A stretch of 64,000 nucleotides of DNA, from positions 4,925,125-4,989,124 of the forward strand of contig CM047429.1 of NCBI GenBank assembly GCA_026168455.1, read 5' to 3'. The stretch comes from Theocolax elegans. Lineage: Eukaryota; Arthropoda; Insecta; Hymenoptera; Cerocephalidae. Position 1 is the first letter of the stretch. Every line of letters starts with the position of its first letter. Under the pieces are notes generated by a model, which saw nothing but the letters and a program-made list of their open reading frames with translations, was not told where the DNA came from and did not search any database. The position numbers and the translations under genes were made by a program. Below are positions 46,450-58,507 of the stretch, piece after piece.

Positions 46450-49400
46450 TCGTCGTTAGGAGTCGATGCCGCGTGCGTCATTTTAGACGTACTTGGTATG
46501 GCATCTGCCCCCCCCCCTGAACTGTACTTCTCGGCAACGAGTTTGTACGGTTCATGTTATGCACACCTTCGACAACTACCTTCTCCACCAAGAGCTCGTT
46601 GTTGAGGACAATTTCCTTCTCCACCAAGGGCTTCTTGTCCTCTCTACTAGGTGTATCACAACGGGGTGACGATGAGCAACAACCAAGGTCGTTCACTCCG
46701 ATGGTGCTAAGCGGCTGAGATAACGATCTCTATACGCCTTCTTCACCAATTATATCTCTGATACCAGAGTATATTTGCCTTTGGAGTTCCTTAGCCCAAT
46801 AGTTATCCTCACGCTATTGTTGGTCTAATAAGGTTCCTTGTTCTGTTTTACCTTGCAATGTTCGGGTGGGATTGACAGGTTGTGCTCTAAGGACTTTTCC
46901 ATCTGTCGAATCCCCAGAACGTTTAGGATCATTACACTCAGACTTACTTTCAACACCAACTTCGGTCTGAGTGGGAATTTGTTCTCCGTTAAGGGCTTTA
47001 GAGAAGTCAGCAAATGATTTGCTAGATTTCTTAAAGAGCTTAGAGGGTTCTCCAACCTTAAACTTTTGCCCTTATAAACTACACGGTTTACTTACTGCAG
47101 TGCAGGGCGCCCGGGACAACTCGGGTGCCCTGCGTTCAGGTTTCCTACGTTTTGGAGGAACCTGACGCCGTTAGGACATGTTTGGAGTGTAAGCCCACTA
47201 GTTCTACACAGCTGGCACTCCTTTGCTACCAATTCGGTAGAGCACTGCTCAGCGGAGTGCCCAATGTTTCCGCATCGGTAGCATGTTCGGCTCGGGCAAT
47301 CCGACGATCTATGACCGACTTTTTGGCATGTGAAACACACGCCGACAAAGTTGGTGCTCAGGTTCGTTGGGTTTGCTGCCGTCGCCTGTGGTTGCACATA
47401 CCTCACCAGGTTTTGTGCTTTTTTGTGGGACAAAAACATTTTGCTGCGGCAGTTGAGAATTCGTCAAAGAACGTCTTTCTCTTTTGCCCGAGCTCTGTTT
47501 TTGTTGCCCAGGTGACTGTTGAGAAACAGGCACGTACGATACGGATTTCGAATTGCGGGCACCTACTCCATTATTCGATTTGCCGTATCGTTTCTGAAAA
47601 CTATTAGCGACGTTGGAAATACCGTACACAGCGGCTGCTTCGTATTCGCTTAAAGAAGAGTTTGGCGAGTTTTTCGCACTTTTCTTGCTCTTCTTCTTAA
47701 TAGTTTTCTTCGACGACTACTTATCCGAATGGATCCGACTGAATCCGAACAGTCGCCACTTTACCCGAAACTCGTGCTCCACCACTCTGTTTCGGAAAAG
47801 CTTCTGGTACGAGCTTCTCGCGCTTAACGTTAGAACTGGAGAATTTCGTGTCCCATGTTAAATGCTGCTCGTACTCTTTACCGTAGCTTGTCAAATCCGA
47901 AAAATTCGTGATTTGGCATACTGTTATGTACCTACGGTAATTTGGCCTAAGTAGGCCATCTTCACCTGTTATTCTAATGAGGGAGGGCATTTAAACTTAT
48001 TTACGATCGCTCTGAAACAGTTCAAGAACGTCGTAGCCTTTTCTCCCTCATTTTGTGTTCTTGATCGAAGTTCCATGAGTAAATCTTCGTCATTTATTAT
48101 ACGGCCATACTCATTGAGGAACTCGATCTCAAAATCACGCCAATCTCGAGAAGACGGCTGAACTGTTCTATACCAGAACAGATTTTGAGAACACATTGGG
48201 CAGGGCACTGAACATCCTGCGATCTGAGAACTCGTCGTCATTTCTGAAGTCGTGCAAACGGTTCAGAAACTCTTCCACGTTCTTTTTGGTCTCACCATCA
48301 AAAGACATGTTCCAGATACGCAGCTCTCGTGCGCCCTGTCCGATCGTGCGTTCGGTTATCGTCTTCACGATACCTTGGCCTGGCCTCGTAGGAGTCTCTT
48401 TACCGACGGTCATCTCCATTATCAGACTGATACACATCGGACGAATCCGTCTGAGTTCACCGATCGCATGTGGCCACCGCACGTTTTTCTCGAGGTGTTT
48501 CTCTACGTCTATCCGACCTCTCTTTGTGACCTTGCTCCGGAATTTCCGGCTGTGCTCGGTCGTCGAGGTTGCGGTTCGAATGACGTTTCTGAGTACGTCT
48601 CTCCGTACAGCTCTCACGACGTGTATTGTTGCTTGAGGCTCTACTCACAGAACGCCTCTCTCTTCTATCTTGTCCCTCACAAGTCTTAGAAGAGGTCTCA
48701 CGACGTCTCGGATCAAACCTCGCTTTTTCGTAAGATTGAACACTGACGTCATTAGGAAGGTCATATCCATTCCTATCATCAACAAATTGACGTTCGATTG
48801 TGTTACCCTCGGGTTGCCTGTTGTCGTGTTGTCTAGAGGTGTATCCTTGTGACGTACGACGGTCGGCTTCCGCCTGCGAACCCAAGTCAAAATGTTGTGT
48901 TGGCACTTCACTCTCTCTAGTGCCAAGATGTCCGCTGTTTCTCTGGTCCCCAATTGGGAGGTAATGTGCGGGTGCATAAAAACCTCCGAGGTGAGCAGTC
49001 GTCACGGTCGTAACCGTTGACGTAGTGGTTGTGCATGAGGTTACTGCCACCGAAACAGGAACACAAGGGATTGCAGTCGTGATCGTGTTTGCTGCCGTTA
49101 CCTCACCAAACCGTTTAGGTATAGCACCTGTTCTCCATCTTCTTCAGGAATGGGTGCTCTGTAACTAGAAACCCTTTCGCGATCCGACATTTCGGACTCG
49201 CAGGAAACTTGCGTTCCTGATGGGACCACACACCCTTTCCTGGAACGAGGTTTCCTAATTTCCCATAGTTCCTGACATACTAGAGGCTTATGCGCAGGCT
49301 CTGCCCTTACATTCTCATTGTACTCTGGGAACCATGGGATTTGCAGATTAATGTCTACACATCTAATCCGGTGACACAAAAGACGTTCGCGGCACTCCGC

Positions 49401-49652
49401 CTCTACGCCATTTGCGTTTAAACTCAGATGCGCCAATTGGGCATACACTGCCTCAATCGGAAGCTTCTTCGTTTCCCGACGAATATCCCTAGCTATGCAT
49501 GATTCACGCATAAGCTGGGCCATTCGGGCTTCATAGCTGCTGGCCATTATTTTTTTGACCAGCAGCAGCCGACGTATTACGTCGGAAGAAGTACTCTCAA
49601 TCGGGACTTCAAATGAAATCCCTAGTGTTTCAAATACTTCGGAAATATCCAA
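46450..49652 (-). pseudogene. Gypsy-B gag, broken into several frames
   Basis: Frames 49652-49098 (N-terminal, starting MDISEVFETLGIS), 49050-48457, 48617-48168, 48241-47969 (capsid-like: SSRDWRDFEIEFLNEYG, TQNEGEKATTFLNCFR), 47990-47721, 47629-47309 and 47439-47092. The last has two perfect CCHC knuckles: CFTCQKVGHRSSDC and CYRCGNIGHSAEQC. The reading frame changes at least six times. The region 47091-46450 linking to protease has only short frames. RNA packaging and particle formation are the family roles. Confidence 0.8.
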
Positions 49653-49916
49653 TTTTCCATTGGGAATTATTTTATTGGACTCACCACAATAAAATAATTA
49701 TTACTCTCAATGAGTAAAAATTTGATGTCGGCTTAATTACAATAAATTGTAAAAATGCACCGACTAGTGTACCAACAAAATTAATTTACTTAATCAAAAT
49801 CCAAAAGATTTTCTTTAAACGAAATTTATTTCGTCCTTAGAAGGACAAAACGATTAAATTTTGTTGGTTAAAGTTGTGGCAAATCACACACTTAATACTC
49901 GCACCAAATTAAAATT

Positions 49917-51292
49917 AATAATTTAACTTGCTCACAAGTCTAAATAATTAATGTTTATAATAGTGTCTTGCGACGCACACACACCAAGACTCTATACAAT
50001 TTCTTTGCTTCTGCAAGCACACAGAATTATTACCAAAAAAAAATCTTAAATTATTTCAATATCGTCGGTAATTTACGAGTAATGGTAAATTTAACGATTT
50101 CCCAAAATATCTCTCTCGCCAGTTATAGTCCAACAGATTCCTCACTGGCGAAAAGAAGAATTTATTTTGATATGGAAATTGAAATAATTAAAGCTTTAAT
50201 TTATTAATAAATACAGAAACAACAAATTATAAAGGAAGAAAAGAGAAAAAAAATTAAATTATTTATCTCACTAACGAGTCTAACTAATTAATTTTAAAAC
50301 AAATATATAAATAAATACAGTGTCTTGTGATTCACACACACACTAAGACACTATTTATTATTTTGATTATACAAGCCCACAACAAAAAAAAATTATTTCT
50401 TTATAATTTACACTACACTACAAACACAAATTTAATTATATTATTTCAAACAGTAGGGGTATTTACGAAATGTTGGAAATCCCGTATGGTTTGCAACAGA
50501 ATAATTATTTCACTAATTGTCGTCCCAAACATTTTTTTTATTTTAGCGAAATATATTTATTTTATCCTAAAAAGGACTAAATAAAATAATTTATGTTGCT
50601 ATCAAGTTGAAATAATTTATATTTCCTTTTTTTTATAAATTGTACGAAAAGGAATTGAAAATTTAATTATTTAACTTGCTAACAGGTCTAAACAATTAAA
50701 TTTTTATACCGAATTATTTTACTCAAACACACCAAAAAAAAATTTTAACCAATTATTTAACTAACAAACAAGTCTAAATAATTTGTAAAAATGTGTGGAG
50801 ATATAATTTAAACACACAAAAAGAAAAAAAAAAGTTTTTTTACATATATTAAAATTTCACAGCGAATAACGAATACAAAATATTAGGTTAGATGTCGATC
50901 ATTTAAATACATGCAAAAAAAAATAAATTTAATTATTTAAGTCACTCTCGAGTCTAAATAATTATATTCTACAACTCTCGTATCTTTGCGGAACAATCAC
51001 ACAAAGATACTTAACATTAATTGTTTAACTTACAAAAAGTCTAAACAATTAACACGAGTTATAAAAAAATTTTCAAAAATATGTTACAAGTATCGTGAAC
51101 AGTAACACTTAATAAATACAAAATATTAAATCAAGTAATTACTGTGAGAGAATTGTAATACAAATAATTTTAATTATTTTACTCGCACACGAGTTTAAAT
51201 AATTAACATTACAAATATTGTAACTTTGCGGCTGATTCACACAAAGTTACTTCATGTTAATTATTTAACTTGCAAACAAGTCTAAATAGTTA
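49917..51292. repeat. Array of covarying hairpins in the Gypsy-B leader
   Basis: Two hairpin types recur. Type 1 (33 nt, AATTATTTAACTTG-loop-CAAGTCTAAATAATT): about 49917, 50257, 50665, 50751, 50931, 51019, 51172 and 51259. Type 2 (9-bp stem around a CA-rich loop): 49962-49993, 50319-50352, 50980-51010 and 51220-51250. Stem changes are often matched on the other arm. The last two units (50931-51171, 51172-51410) form a ~241-bp tandem pair. No ORF of substance. Confidence 0.85.
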
Positions 51293-51715
51293 ACAAAAGT
51301 TGCAAAATATATTTTAACACACAAAAAAATTACATATATTATAAAAATAATTACTAATAAATAATATACAATCATTAAATTACATTACTATGATATAATA
51401 TATACGTGGATCAGGGAGGGGAGAAAGCAAAAAAAAATTCGCTCTCGAACACGCAATAAAACCAATTAAATCGCCGCGTCCCGTGTATAAAGAAAAACAA
51501 TTATTTAAAATTTCTTTAAAAGGAAGGGGGTGGGGCAGCTACCTCTCCCAAAAGAATTTATTTTACAACAATCTCACACCAACAATAAAATAGATTCTGC
51601 ACGGGAACGAATTTATGTTATTAAAGCAAAAAAAAAAATAATTCGCCGCAGTGGTTTCTCTCGGCGAAACCAGCTACGAAGACTTAATACGCGAAAGGGC
51701 TAGACGATCGCGCTA

Positions 51716-51717
<2 letters not shown>
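51293..51717. other. Gypsy-B leader, AT-rich to GC-richer transition
   Basis: No gene. Contains a purine-rich GGAAGGGGGTGGGG run near 51521 and short stems such as TTTCTCTCGGCGAAA near 51655. Confidence 0.5.
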
Positions 51718-51768
<51 letters not shown>

Positions 51769-51771
51769 CCG
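51718..51771. repeat. (CT)n microsatellite followed by (CA)n
   Basis: About 21 CT repeats then CACACACACC. Same tract type as the LINE insertion targets to the right, but this one is empty. Confidence 0.95.
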
Positions 51772-52177
51772 AATAGCCCGCCTAGCACCTAACTCCGATT
51801 CCCCGCGATTAGGGTTTTACTCTCTCACTCCCACTCGCGGGCGCAATCGGAGAGAGCCGATGATGATCGGCTCTCGCGAAGTCTTTCCTTTGTGCGCTGT
51901 TCCGGGGGGATTCTCGCTGCCCGCGATCCGCGGCACAAGCTACTGTCTCCCTACTTTGCTGCTTCCATACAATCAAGGCGTAGATTTCCCGTCAAGCTTG
52001 CGATCGGGAGAGACCGATCTCGGTGAGATCGGGCACTTCCGGTTAAACACGGTCGCGTGAACTCTCCCGATATACCGGTGTATACTTCTCCTCGGATACC
52101 CGAGCAAAAGGGGAAATACTCCGGTATGGAGACGCGTCTCAGACGCTGTCTCTCTCGCTCTCCCTCTCTCTCTCTCT
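51772..52177. other. GC-richer Gypsy-B leader segment
   Basis: No gene. Several short inverted repeats (CCGATGATGATCGG; CCGATCTCGGTGAGATCGG) and a (TC)n tract at its right edge where LINE A begins. A 66-residue frame here is not convincing. Confidence 0.5.
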
Positions 52178-55100
52178 ATAAACTCGACGATGGCCCATCA
52201 GGCTCGTCTGCGTGACTACATATTAAGTCGAATAGTTTTAATATATTTCACGTTAACGTTAACCGAATTAAGCCTCATTTTACAGCCATCGAAACTCTGG
52301 TTTACCCGCGTGCTTATGATGTAATTGCGATTTCAGAAACGTTCCTCACTCCGCTCGATGCCTCTGATATTATAAGCCTGCAATACTACAATTTTTATAG
52401 AGTTGATCGCATCGGGATGGAGGGAGGGGGCGTAGGCGCATATGTCCGAAATATTTATAAGATTAAGGTGATAGGTCAATCGGACCCAGGCTTTAATAAT
52501 ACACCAGAGTTTCTCGTTTTGGATGTCTCGTGTAATTTATTTAAAATTCTAGTTTGTATAGTTTATAGGCGCCCGGGCGCAGCACTACCTACTGCATTCT
52601 TCGATTTAATCTCCGATTTGAGCCCACAATATCAGCATATAGTAATTACGGGTGATTTCATCATTAATTTTGATAGACCGAGCGCTGCTGTTGATTTTAT
52701 GTTATCGCGAATAAGTGAGCTTAACCTGATGCTGGTTCCATCAGAGCCCACGTATCACGCTCACTGTGCAGGTTATATGTCGCACACATGGTTGGATATT
52801 TTTATCTTGCGTGACACTCCGTTGCAATTTAATTACTCAAAATCTGAAGTGCCGTTTTTGGCTGACTCCGGGCGTGATGCGATCATGATTGATTTGAACC
52901 TACAGAGACCGAAATGTCCGCCGAGTAGGTACGGGGCGCGCCGACTGAGGGGGCTTAATGGCGAGCGCTTCGCCTCTACTTTCAATTTTGTTCCTAACCT
53001 CGAAATAGAAGATCGTCCCATAGGCGTGCGTGATGAATTGGCTCGTGAATTTCGTGAGTCTGACAATGACGCCACTATCGATTCTGCTGTGCGAAATTTG
53101 AGCGAGGCTATTGTATATGCGTTCGATCAGCTTGCACCTATTGAGTTGCACGGTACAATTTCAAAACGAAAGCCTTGGGTGACGTCGGAAGTCAGCCGCT
53201 TGATTAGGGAGAGAAAGCGAGCTTACCGCACCGCTAGGCATAGCAATGATGTGAGTGATTTTGAGCGTTATCGACGCCTTCGGAGTGCGGCTTCGAGCGC
53301 CCTGGAATCGGCCAAATTTAAATTTATCAATCGCGAACTGAGTAATGCCGCTGATGCCAAATCAAAATGGCGCATTTTAAAAAGCTACGGCATTTCAGGT
53401 CGCGCAAGGCCCTCTCCCTCTGCGTTATTCTCTCTGAATGAACTGAATGTGCACTACGCGGGCATTTCATGCCGTTCCGACCCGATCTCGCGCCGTGTCT
53501 TGTCGGACGTATTAATGTTTGCTCCAGTCGCGACCCCATGTCGCTTTGACTTTAATCGAGTTGGAGCTGCGGATGTTGGCAAAGCTTTGGAGGGGGCGAC
53601 CTCGCGGGCGATCGGTGTTGATGGCATTTCTGTTCCTATGCTTAAGATCGCGGGCTTGTCAATTCTGGGCCACCTGGCAAGCGTCTTTGATGCCTCGCTT
53701 CGGTCGGGCTGCTTTCCCTCACAATGGAAGAGGGCGCTGCTGTATCCGCTGGCAAAGTCCAGTGTATGTAGCAGCGTTACAGAAACTAGACCTATAGCGC
53801 GGCTGAGCGAGGTGTCAAAGTTGCTCGAGCGAATTGTGCACGAACAGCTGTCGAGATACTTGGAGGAAAGTGATCTTCTCTCCTGCAGACAGGCTGGATT
53901 TCGGCGGGGACATAGTACACAAACGGCATTGCTTGGGGTGCTTGAGGATGTGCGCAGGGGTATCGACCAACGTAAGTTAACTCTGCTGGTCTTATTCGAC
54001 TTCTCTAAGGCCTTTGATACGGTCCCCCATGGAGCACTCCTACGTAAGCTTCGAGTAATTGGCTGTTCAGAGATCGTTATTCAATGGTTTTACACGTATT
54101 TGGGGGCGACCGTTCTGGATGGTCCGCTGTCTTTACGGGCGTCCCACAGGGTAGTGTTCTTGGTCCCCTCCTCTTTTCAATTTTTATTAACGACCTGCCT
54201 GCGGTCCTGGAATACTTGCGACCTATGATTTTCGCAGACGACACTCAACTTTATTATTCATTTCCCCCGGCGGAATTCGACCTGGCTATGAAGAGGGTGA
54301 CTCGGGATGCTAGTGCAGTAGCTTATTGGGCGGTGATGAATGGATTGGCGTTAAATGTCTCCAAGACTAAGGTTATTTTACTAGGTAGTCAACTCTATAT
54401 TTCTAGATTTGATCTTGGAGGCATTGAGCGAGTATGTGTGAACGGCAAGCCGCTGCCACATGAGTGTGCTGTGAAGTCTCTGGGGGTGTGGATCATTCCA
54501 ACTGTTGATTGGGTTAAACATGTGTCGTCGATATCACAGAGTGTCCATGGGGCTCTGCACACCCTCAGATTCTACAGACAACTTCTTGTCTAGGGAATCG
54601 AGGAAATCGCTGGTTGAGAGTTTGATCTGGCCTCACCTGGATTATGCATGTGCGGTCTATAACGACGTTGACCATACAAGAGAACTTAAGTTACAAAGGC
54701 TGGTTAACGCGTGCGTTCGCTTTGTCTGGGGTAATATACCCAGACGGGCACACGTCACCCCCTACCGATTGGAGATGGGCTGGCTGTCGGCCGGGCTCAG
54801 GAGACTTTATCTCATTGGCTCATTGGCATTTAAAATCATTTCTGCAGCATCGCCATCATATCTCAGCACTCATTTTGTCCTCACTGATTCTCGTCCTGAC
54901 GTCCGCACCTCCTCACGCTTTCAGCGTAGACCTCTCACATACCATCTGCCTCGTACGGAGGCGCTGAACCAGTCCTTCACGATCACTGCCACTAAACTCC
55001 TCAACAACTTTCCCGACCTGACCTTCGACCTTGATCACCTTCATTCCTTTCAGCATCAATTACGTAAGTATCTTGCTGAGCTCGACCGATAGACATGGGC

Positions 55101-55450
55101 TAGACGCGTGGAAGAAGAAGGGATTACCCCAATTGAGATTCCGTCGTGGTAGGCCGCACACGCATTATAGCTTATAGCTTATACTTATAGCGACTTATAG
55201 CTTAGCTGCGCTTTTTATTTATTTTTATATTTACTTATACTTTTATTTTTATATGTATTTTTATTTTTATTTTTATTGTTATTTTTATTTTATGTTATGC
55301 GTCTATCCGATTGCGCCTTTGCGTTTTTGCGCTTAAGCAAATAACTAAATTTTATTTAATGTTATTTAATGTACTTTTATTATGTAATTTGTGCTACTCT
55401 GGGGGCTTGCCCCCGTAGCCTAATAAAGATTTATCAATCAATCAATCAAT
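52178..55450 (+). mobile_element. LINE A inserted in (TC)n
   Basis: Starts right after a (TC)n tract (ends 52177) and ends with a GGGGGCTTGCCCCC hairpin (about 55402), AATAAAG and a (TCAA)n tail that runs into (TC)n at 55450. Contains ORF2 only; ORF1 is absent, so it is 5' truncated or lacks it. Confidence 0.8.
52211..55092 (+). pseudogene. LINE A ORF2: AP endonuclease-reverse transcriptase, two frameshifts
   Basis: The frame is open without ATG from about 52214 (NIFHVNVNRIKPHF, then ISETFL, the endonuclease N and E motifs), continuing through VITGDFIINFD, TWLDIFIL and the RT: SRAIGVDGISVPMLKIAG, RPIARLSEVSKLLERIVHEQ, AGFRRGHSTQTALL and LFDFSKAFDTVPHG. A frameshift near 54110 moves to the frame with TGVPQGSVLGPLLFSIFIND and the catalytic FADD. 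A second near 54560-54590 moves to the C-terminal frame ending 55092 (LVNACVRFVWGNIPRRA). CR1/Jockey-like; no RNase H. Two shifts make it inactive. Confidence 0.87.
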
Positions 55451-55479
55451 CTCTCTCTCTCTCTCTCTAACTCGTACAA

Positions 55480-55506
<27 letters not shown>
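55450..55506. repeat. (TC)n-TAACTCGTACAAC-(TC)n block, first copy
   Basis: The same 13-bp spacer within TC tracts recurs after LINE B (61572 onward) and partly before LINE C2 (56203). It looks like a duplicated target segment. Confidence 0.85.
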
Positions 55507-55511
<5 letters not shown>

Positions 55512-56207
55512 CGGTTGAGTCCAGACGCTCATACCTCATTGGCTCTCTGGCGTTTACCATTATCGCTCATAAGTCACCTTCTTACCTGGCAGATCATTTC
55601 ACCGAACTCAATACTCCTGGTCATATTCCTCGTTCCTCCTCCCGTCATCCACCTAGGTCACTCATGTATCTTCCCCCACGCACCGAAGCTCTAAATAGAT
55701 CATTCGTCATTACATCCACTCGTATTCTAAATCTTTTTCCATCACTCACCTTCGATCCTTCATATGTAAATAAATTCAAAATCATGTTATTCAATCATCT
55801 GTTTGGGCTTGACCAGGCAGCCTGGTCTTTGCGGGTCACGAGTGAAGGCATAACCTCACGGTCCATCCCTCACCTGGATGTAGATGTGCTGTCGGGATCG
55901 TTCTAATTTAATTTATTTAGTACTTATTCAGTATCTATTTTACTCAGATTGTTAATCTTTTATTTGAATCTTTATTGTTATCAGGCTTTTTTCCTGCGTT
56001 CAATGATTTGTACTATATATTTTTTATTTAATTTGTGTATCTTGTTTTATTCATGCGTCTACCAATTATTAGCTTTGTACATATATTTTATTTATTTATT
56101 TATTAGTATGATTGTTATTGTTTTATACACTGATTTTATTCTATTTATTTTATTTTATCTTATCTTATTTTATTTTGTCTTATTCTACTTGATTTATTTT
56201 ATTGCTC
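55507..56207 (+). pseudogene. LINE C1: 5'-truncated LINE 3' end
   Basis: Starts GCTGTCGGTTGAGTCCAGAC directly after (TC)n. Encodes only the ORF2 C-terminal region (SYLIGSLAFTIIAHKSPSYL, PPRTEALNRSFVITSTRIL), similar to but distinct from LINE A. Its 3' untranslated part is joined to GCTCGTACAAC-(TC)n without the usual tail, indicating recombination with copy C2. Confidence 0.8.
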
Positions 56208-56238
56208 GTACAACTCTCTCCCTCTCTCTCTCTCTCTC

Positions 56239-56945
56239 GCTGTCGGTTGAGTCCAGACGCTCATACCTCATTGGCTCTCTGGCGTTTACCATTATCGCTC
56301 ATAAGTCACCTTCTTACCTGGCAGATCATTTCACCGAACTCAATACTCCTGGTCATATTCCTCGTTCCTCCTCCCGTCATCCACCTAGGTCACTCATGTA
56401 TCTTCCCCCACGCACCGAAGCTCTAAATAGATCATTCGTCATTACATCCACTCGTATTCTAAATCTTTTTCCATCACTCACCTTCGATCCTTCATATGTA
56501 AATAAATTCAAAATCATGTTATTCAATCATCTGTTTGGGCTTGACCAGGCAGCCTGGTCTTTGCGGGTCACGAGTGAAGGCATAACCTCACGGTCCATCC
56601 CTCACCTGGATGTAGATGTGCTGTCGTGATCGTTCTAATTTAATTTATTTAGTACTTATTCAGTATCTATTTTACTCAGATTGTTAATCTTTTATTTGAA
56701 TCTTTATTGTTTATTTATTTTATTTTACTCTTATCTTATTTTATTTGTCTTATTCTACTTGATTTTATTTTATGTTATTTTATTTTATTTTATACCATGA
56801 GTTACCTATTGTTGCGAGCAATCGAAATCTATTACTTGTTAACTAGTTTTAAGAATTTATACGCTGTAGATATTTACATATGGTGCCTATGGGGTATCTA
56901 CCCCCTCATGGCCGAATAAATAACTCAATCAATCAATCAATCAAT

Positions 56946-56949
<4 letters not shown>
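56239..56949 (+). pseudogene. LINE C2: near-identical second copy of the truncated LINE
   Basis: Same 5' truncation point as C1, offset 732 bp, with only a few differences in the coding part. It has the complete 3' end: hairpin GGGGTATCTACCCC (about 56889), GAATAAATAA, a (TCAA)n tail, then (TC)n to 56980. The 226-residue open frame across C1/C2 is a chance fusion with low-complexity sequence. Confidence 0.8.
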
Positions 56950-56984
<35 letters not shown>

Positions 56985-57337
56985 AGTACGCTTGGTCGAG
57001 TCTCTTATCGGCTCCTATCTGGCAGTCGTATTAATACGTTATTGTGCACTCTTGAGTGCTTCTTTTTGCAGTTACTCGTTTGCATATGGGTCCAGAAGCC
57101 TTAGCCAAGCTTGCATCTCAGCTGATGCTTGCATATTGGACCTAGAACGATTTAACTGCTTTGCTCTTTCGTCATTATACGCCTGCTGTTGGCGCCATTT
57201 ACTCATCGGTGAGGGACTTTGTCAATTGTGTGCGTGTGCTCGACGACATCCCACTACTTGTCTTCGGCGTTTGGTGTTTCTCTCTCGGCCGGACTCGGTC
57301 GTTTCCGTCTGTTGGCCTCGCCTACCTGCCTGATGTC

Positions 57338-58507
57338 ATGCCGCCTAAGCGTCGACGAGCTGGCGATGGTGAGCCGATAGATAGCAATGCTCCCGCTCTT
57401 ACTTCCGACGACGTCGAATTGCTTATAACTAAGGTTGGCATTCTTCGTGAAGAAATAGCTGTACAATTGGGTTCTGGTAAGACGGGTGATATTAGAAAGG
57501 CGCAATCTTCCGTATCCGAAATCTGTGATGCGTTTAGTCTTATAGCGAACTCGTATATGAGTAGCTTACCTTGCAGTGTGTTACGCGATTGCAAGGCAGA
57601 ATTGTTAAATGTTTGTGCAAATATTAATAACGCTGCAAACATCTTGACAGCGCGCGGATCAGCTGATTCGACAGCCTCGTATGCGAACGCGGTTAAGGCT
57701 CATATCAATGTGCGCGATACATCTAATACCGTCTCGCTTCTTCGCTGTAAAACGTTTCCTATCAATACGTGTAACAGAATTATTATTGGCCCGACAGAGG
57801 CGCATACAAGCGACTATCAATCGTCTGCGGCGACAAAGGATGCTCTTGTAAAATCAATCGACCCTGTAAAACTTAAAATGCGCGTTAACCGAGTTTATTA
57901 CGGTCCGAGTAAATCGGTAATTATAGAGGGGGAGGGTATAAATTGCGATACACTTAATAAAAGCAAAGCTTTGGCGTCTGTTGGTTTGGAGGTTAAACCT
58001 GACGTTAAGTTATCTCCACGACTAATTGTACATGACCTGCCTGTGGATTTAACAGGTGATGTTATCGCGAAATGCATAGTCGAACAAAATTTCCCGGATC
58101 GCACTAATTTAGACCTTCGTGTAGTGTATTTGTATCCTGCTCGTAACAAAAAGTTTCGCTCCTGCATTATTAAGGTCGATCCCGTCGTTCGCACGCAGCT
58201 TCTTAAGAACAAATCGGTAAATGTTAATTGGCTTCGCTGTAGAATCGATGATTATGTCTCTATTACGCAATGTTTTAACTGCTTTGGCTTCGGTCATATT
58301 GCAGCGGGCTGCAAAGCTAAAAAATGCTGCTCTTTTTGTGCTGGCGATCACTCCCCCACGGACTGCAAAGATAAAAAGCACTTAAAATGCAAAAACTGTA
58401 GCGACGCTAATCTAGCCAATTTTGCTCACACTGCTGTCGATAAAACTAAGTGCCCGTTGCTTCGTAAGCGTATCGAGCGTAAAATCTCGTGTATTAATTA
58501 TGGATAA
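57338..58507 (+). CDS. LINE B ORF1: gag-like RNA-binding protein
   Basis: 389 residues from MPPKRRRAGDG; this start is chosen over the in-frame ATG at 57161 because the basic PPKRRR N-terminus is typical and the upstream residues look like leader translation. The C-terminal third (from residue about 312) has zinc knuckles CFNCFGFGHIAAGC and CCSFCAGDHSPTDC and a third cysteine cluster starting CKNCSD. These bind element RNA, as in I/R1/Jockey gag-like proteins. The stop TAA overlaps the ORF2 start by 8 nt, suggesting coupled termination-reinitiation. No damage seen. Confidence 0.85.
   Translation: MPPKRRRAGDGEPIDSNAPALTSDDVELLITKVGILREEIAVQLGSGKTGDIRKAQSSVSEICDAFSLIANSYMSSLPCSVLRDCKAELLNVCANINNAANILTARGSADSTASYANAVKAHINVRDTSNTVSLLRCKTFPINTCNRIIIGPTEAHTSDYQSSAATKDALVKSIDPVKLKMRVNRVYYGPSKSVIIEGEGINCDTLNKSKALASVGLEVKPDVKLSPRLIVHDLPVDLTGDVIAKCIVEQNFPDRTNLDLRVVYLYPARNKKFRSCIIKVDPVVRTQLLKNKSVNVNWLRCRIDDYVSITQCFNCFGFGHIAAGCKAKKCCSFCAGDHSPTDCKDKKHLKCKNCSDANLANFAHTAVDKTKCPLLRKRIERKISCINYG

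Noticed and set aside
55949..56629. 226-residue membrane-like protein
   Set aside because: The hydrophobic half is translated TTTAT-rich low-complexity sequence fused by chance to the LINE C2 C-terminus.
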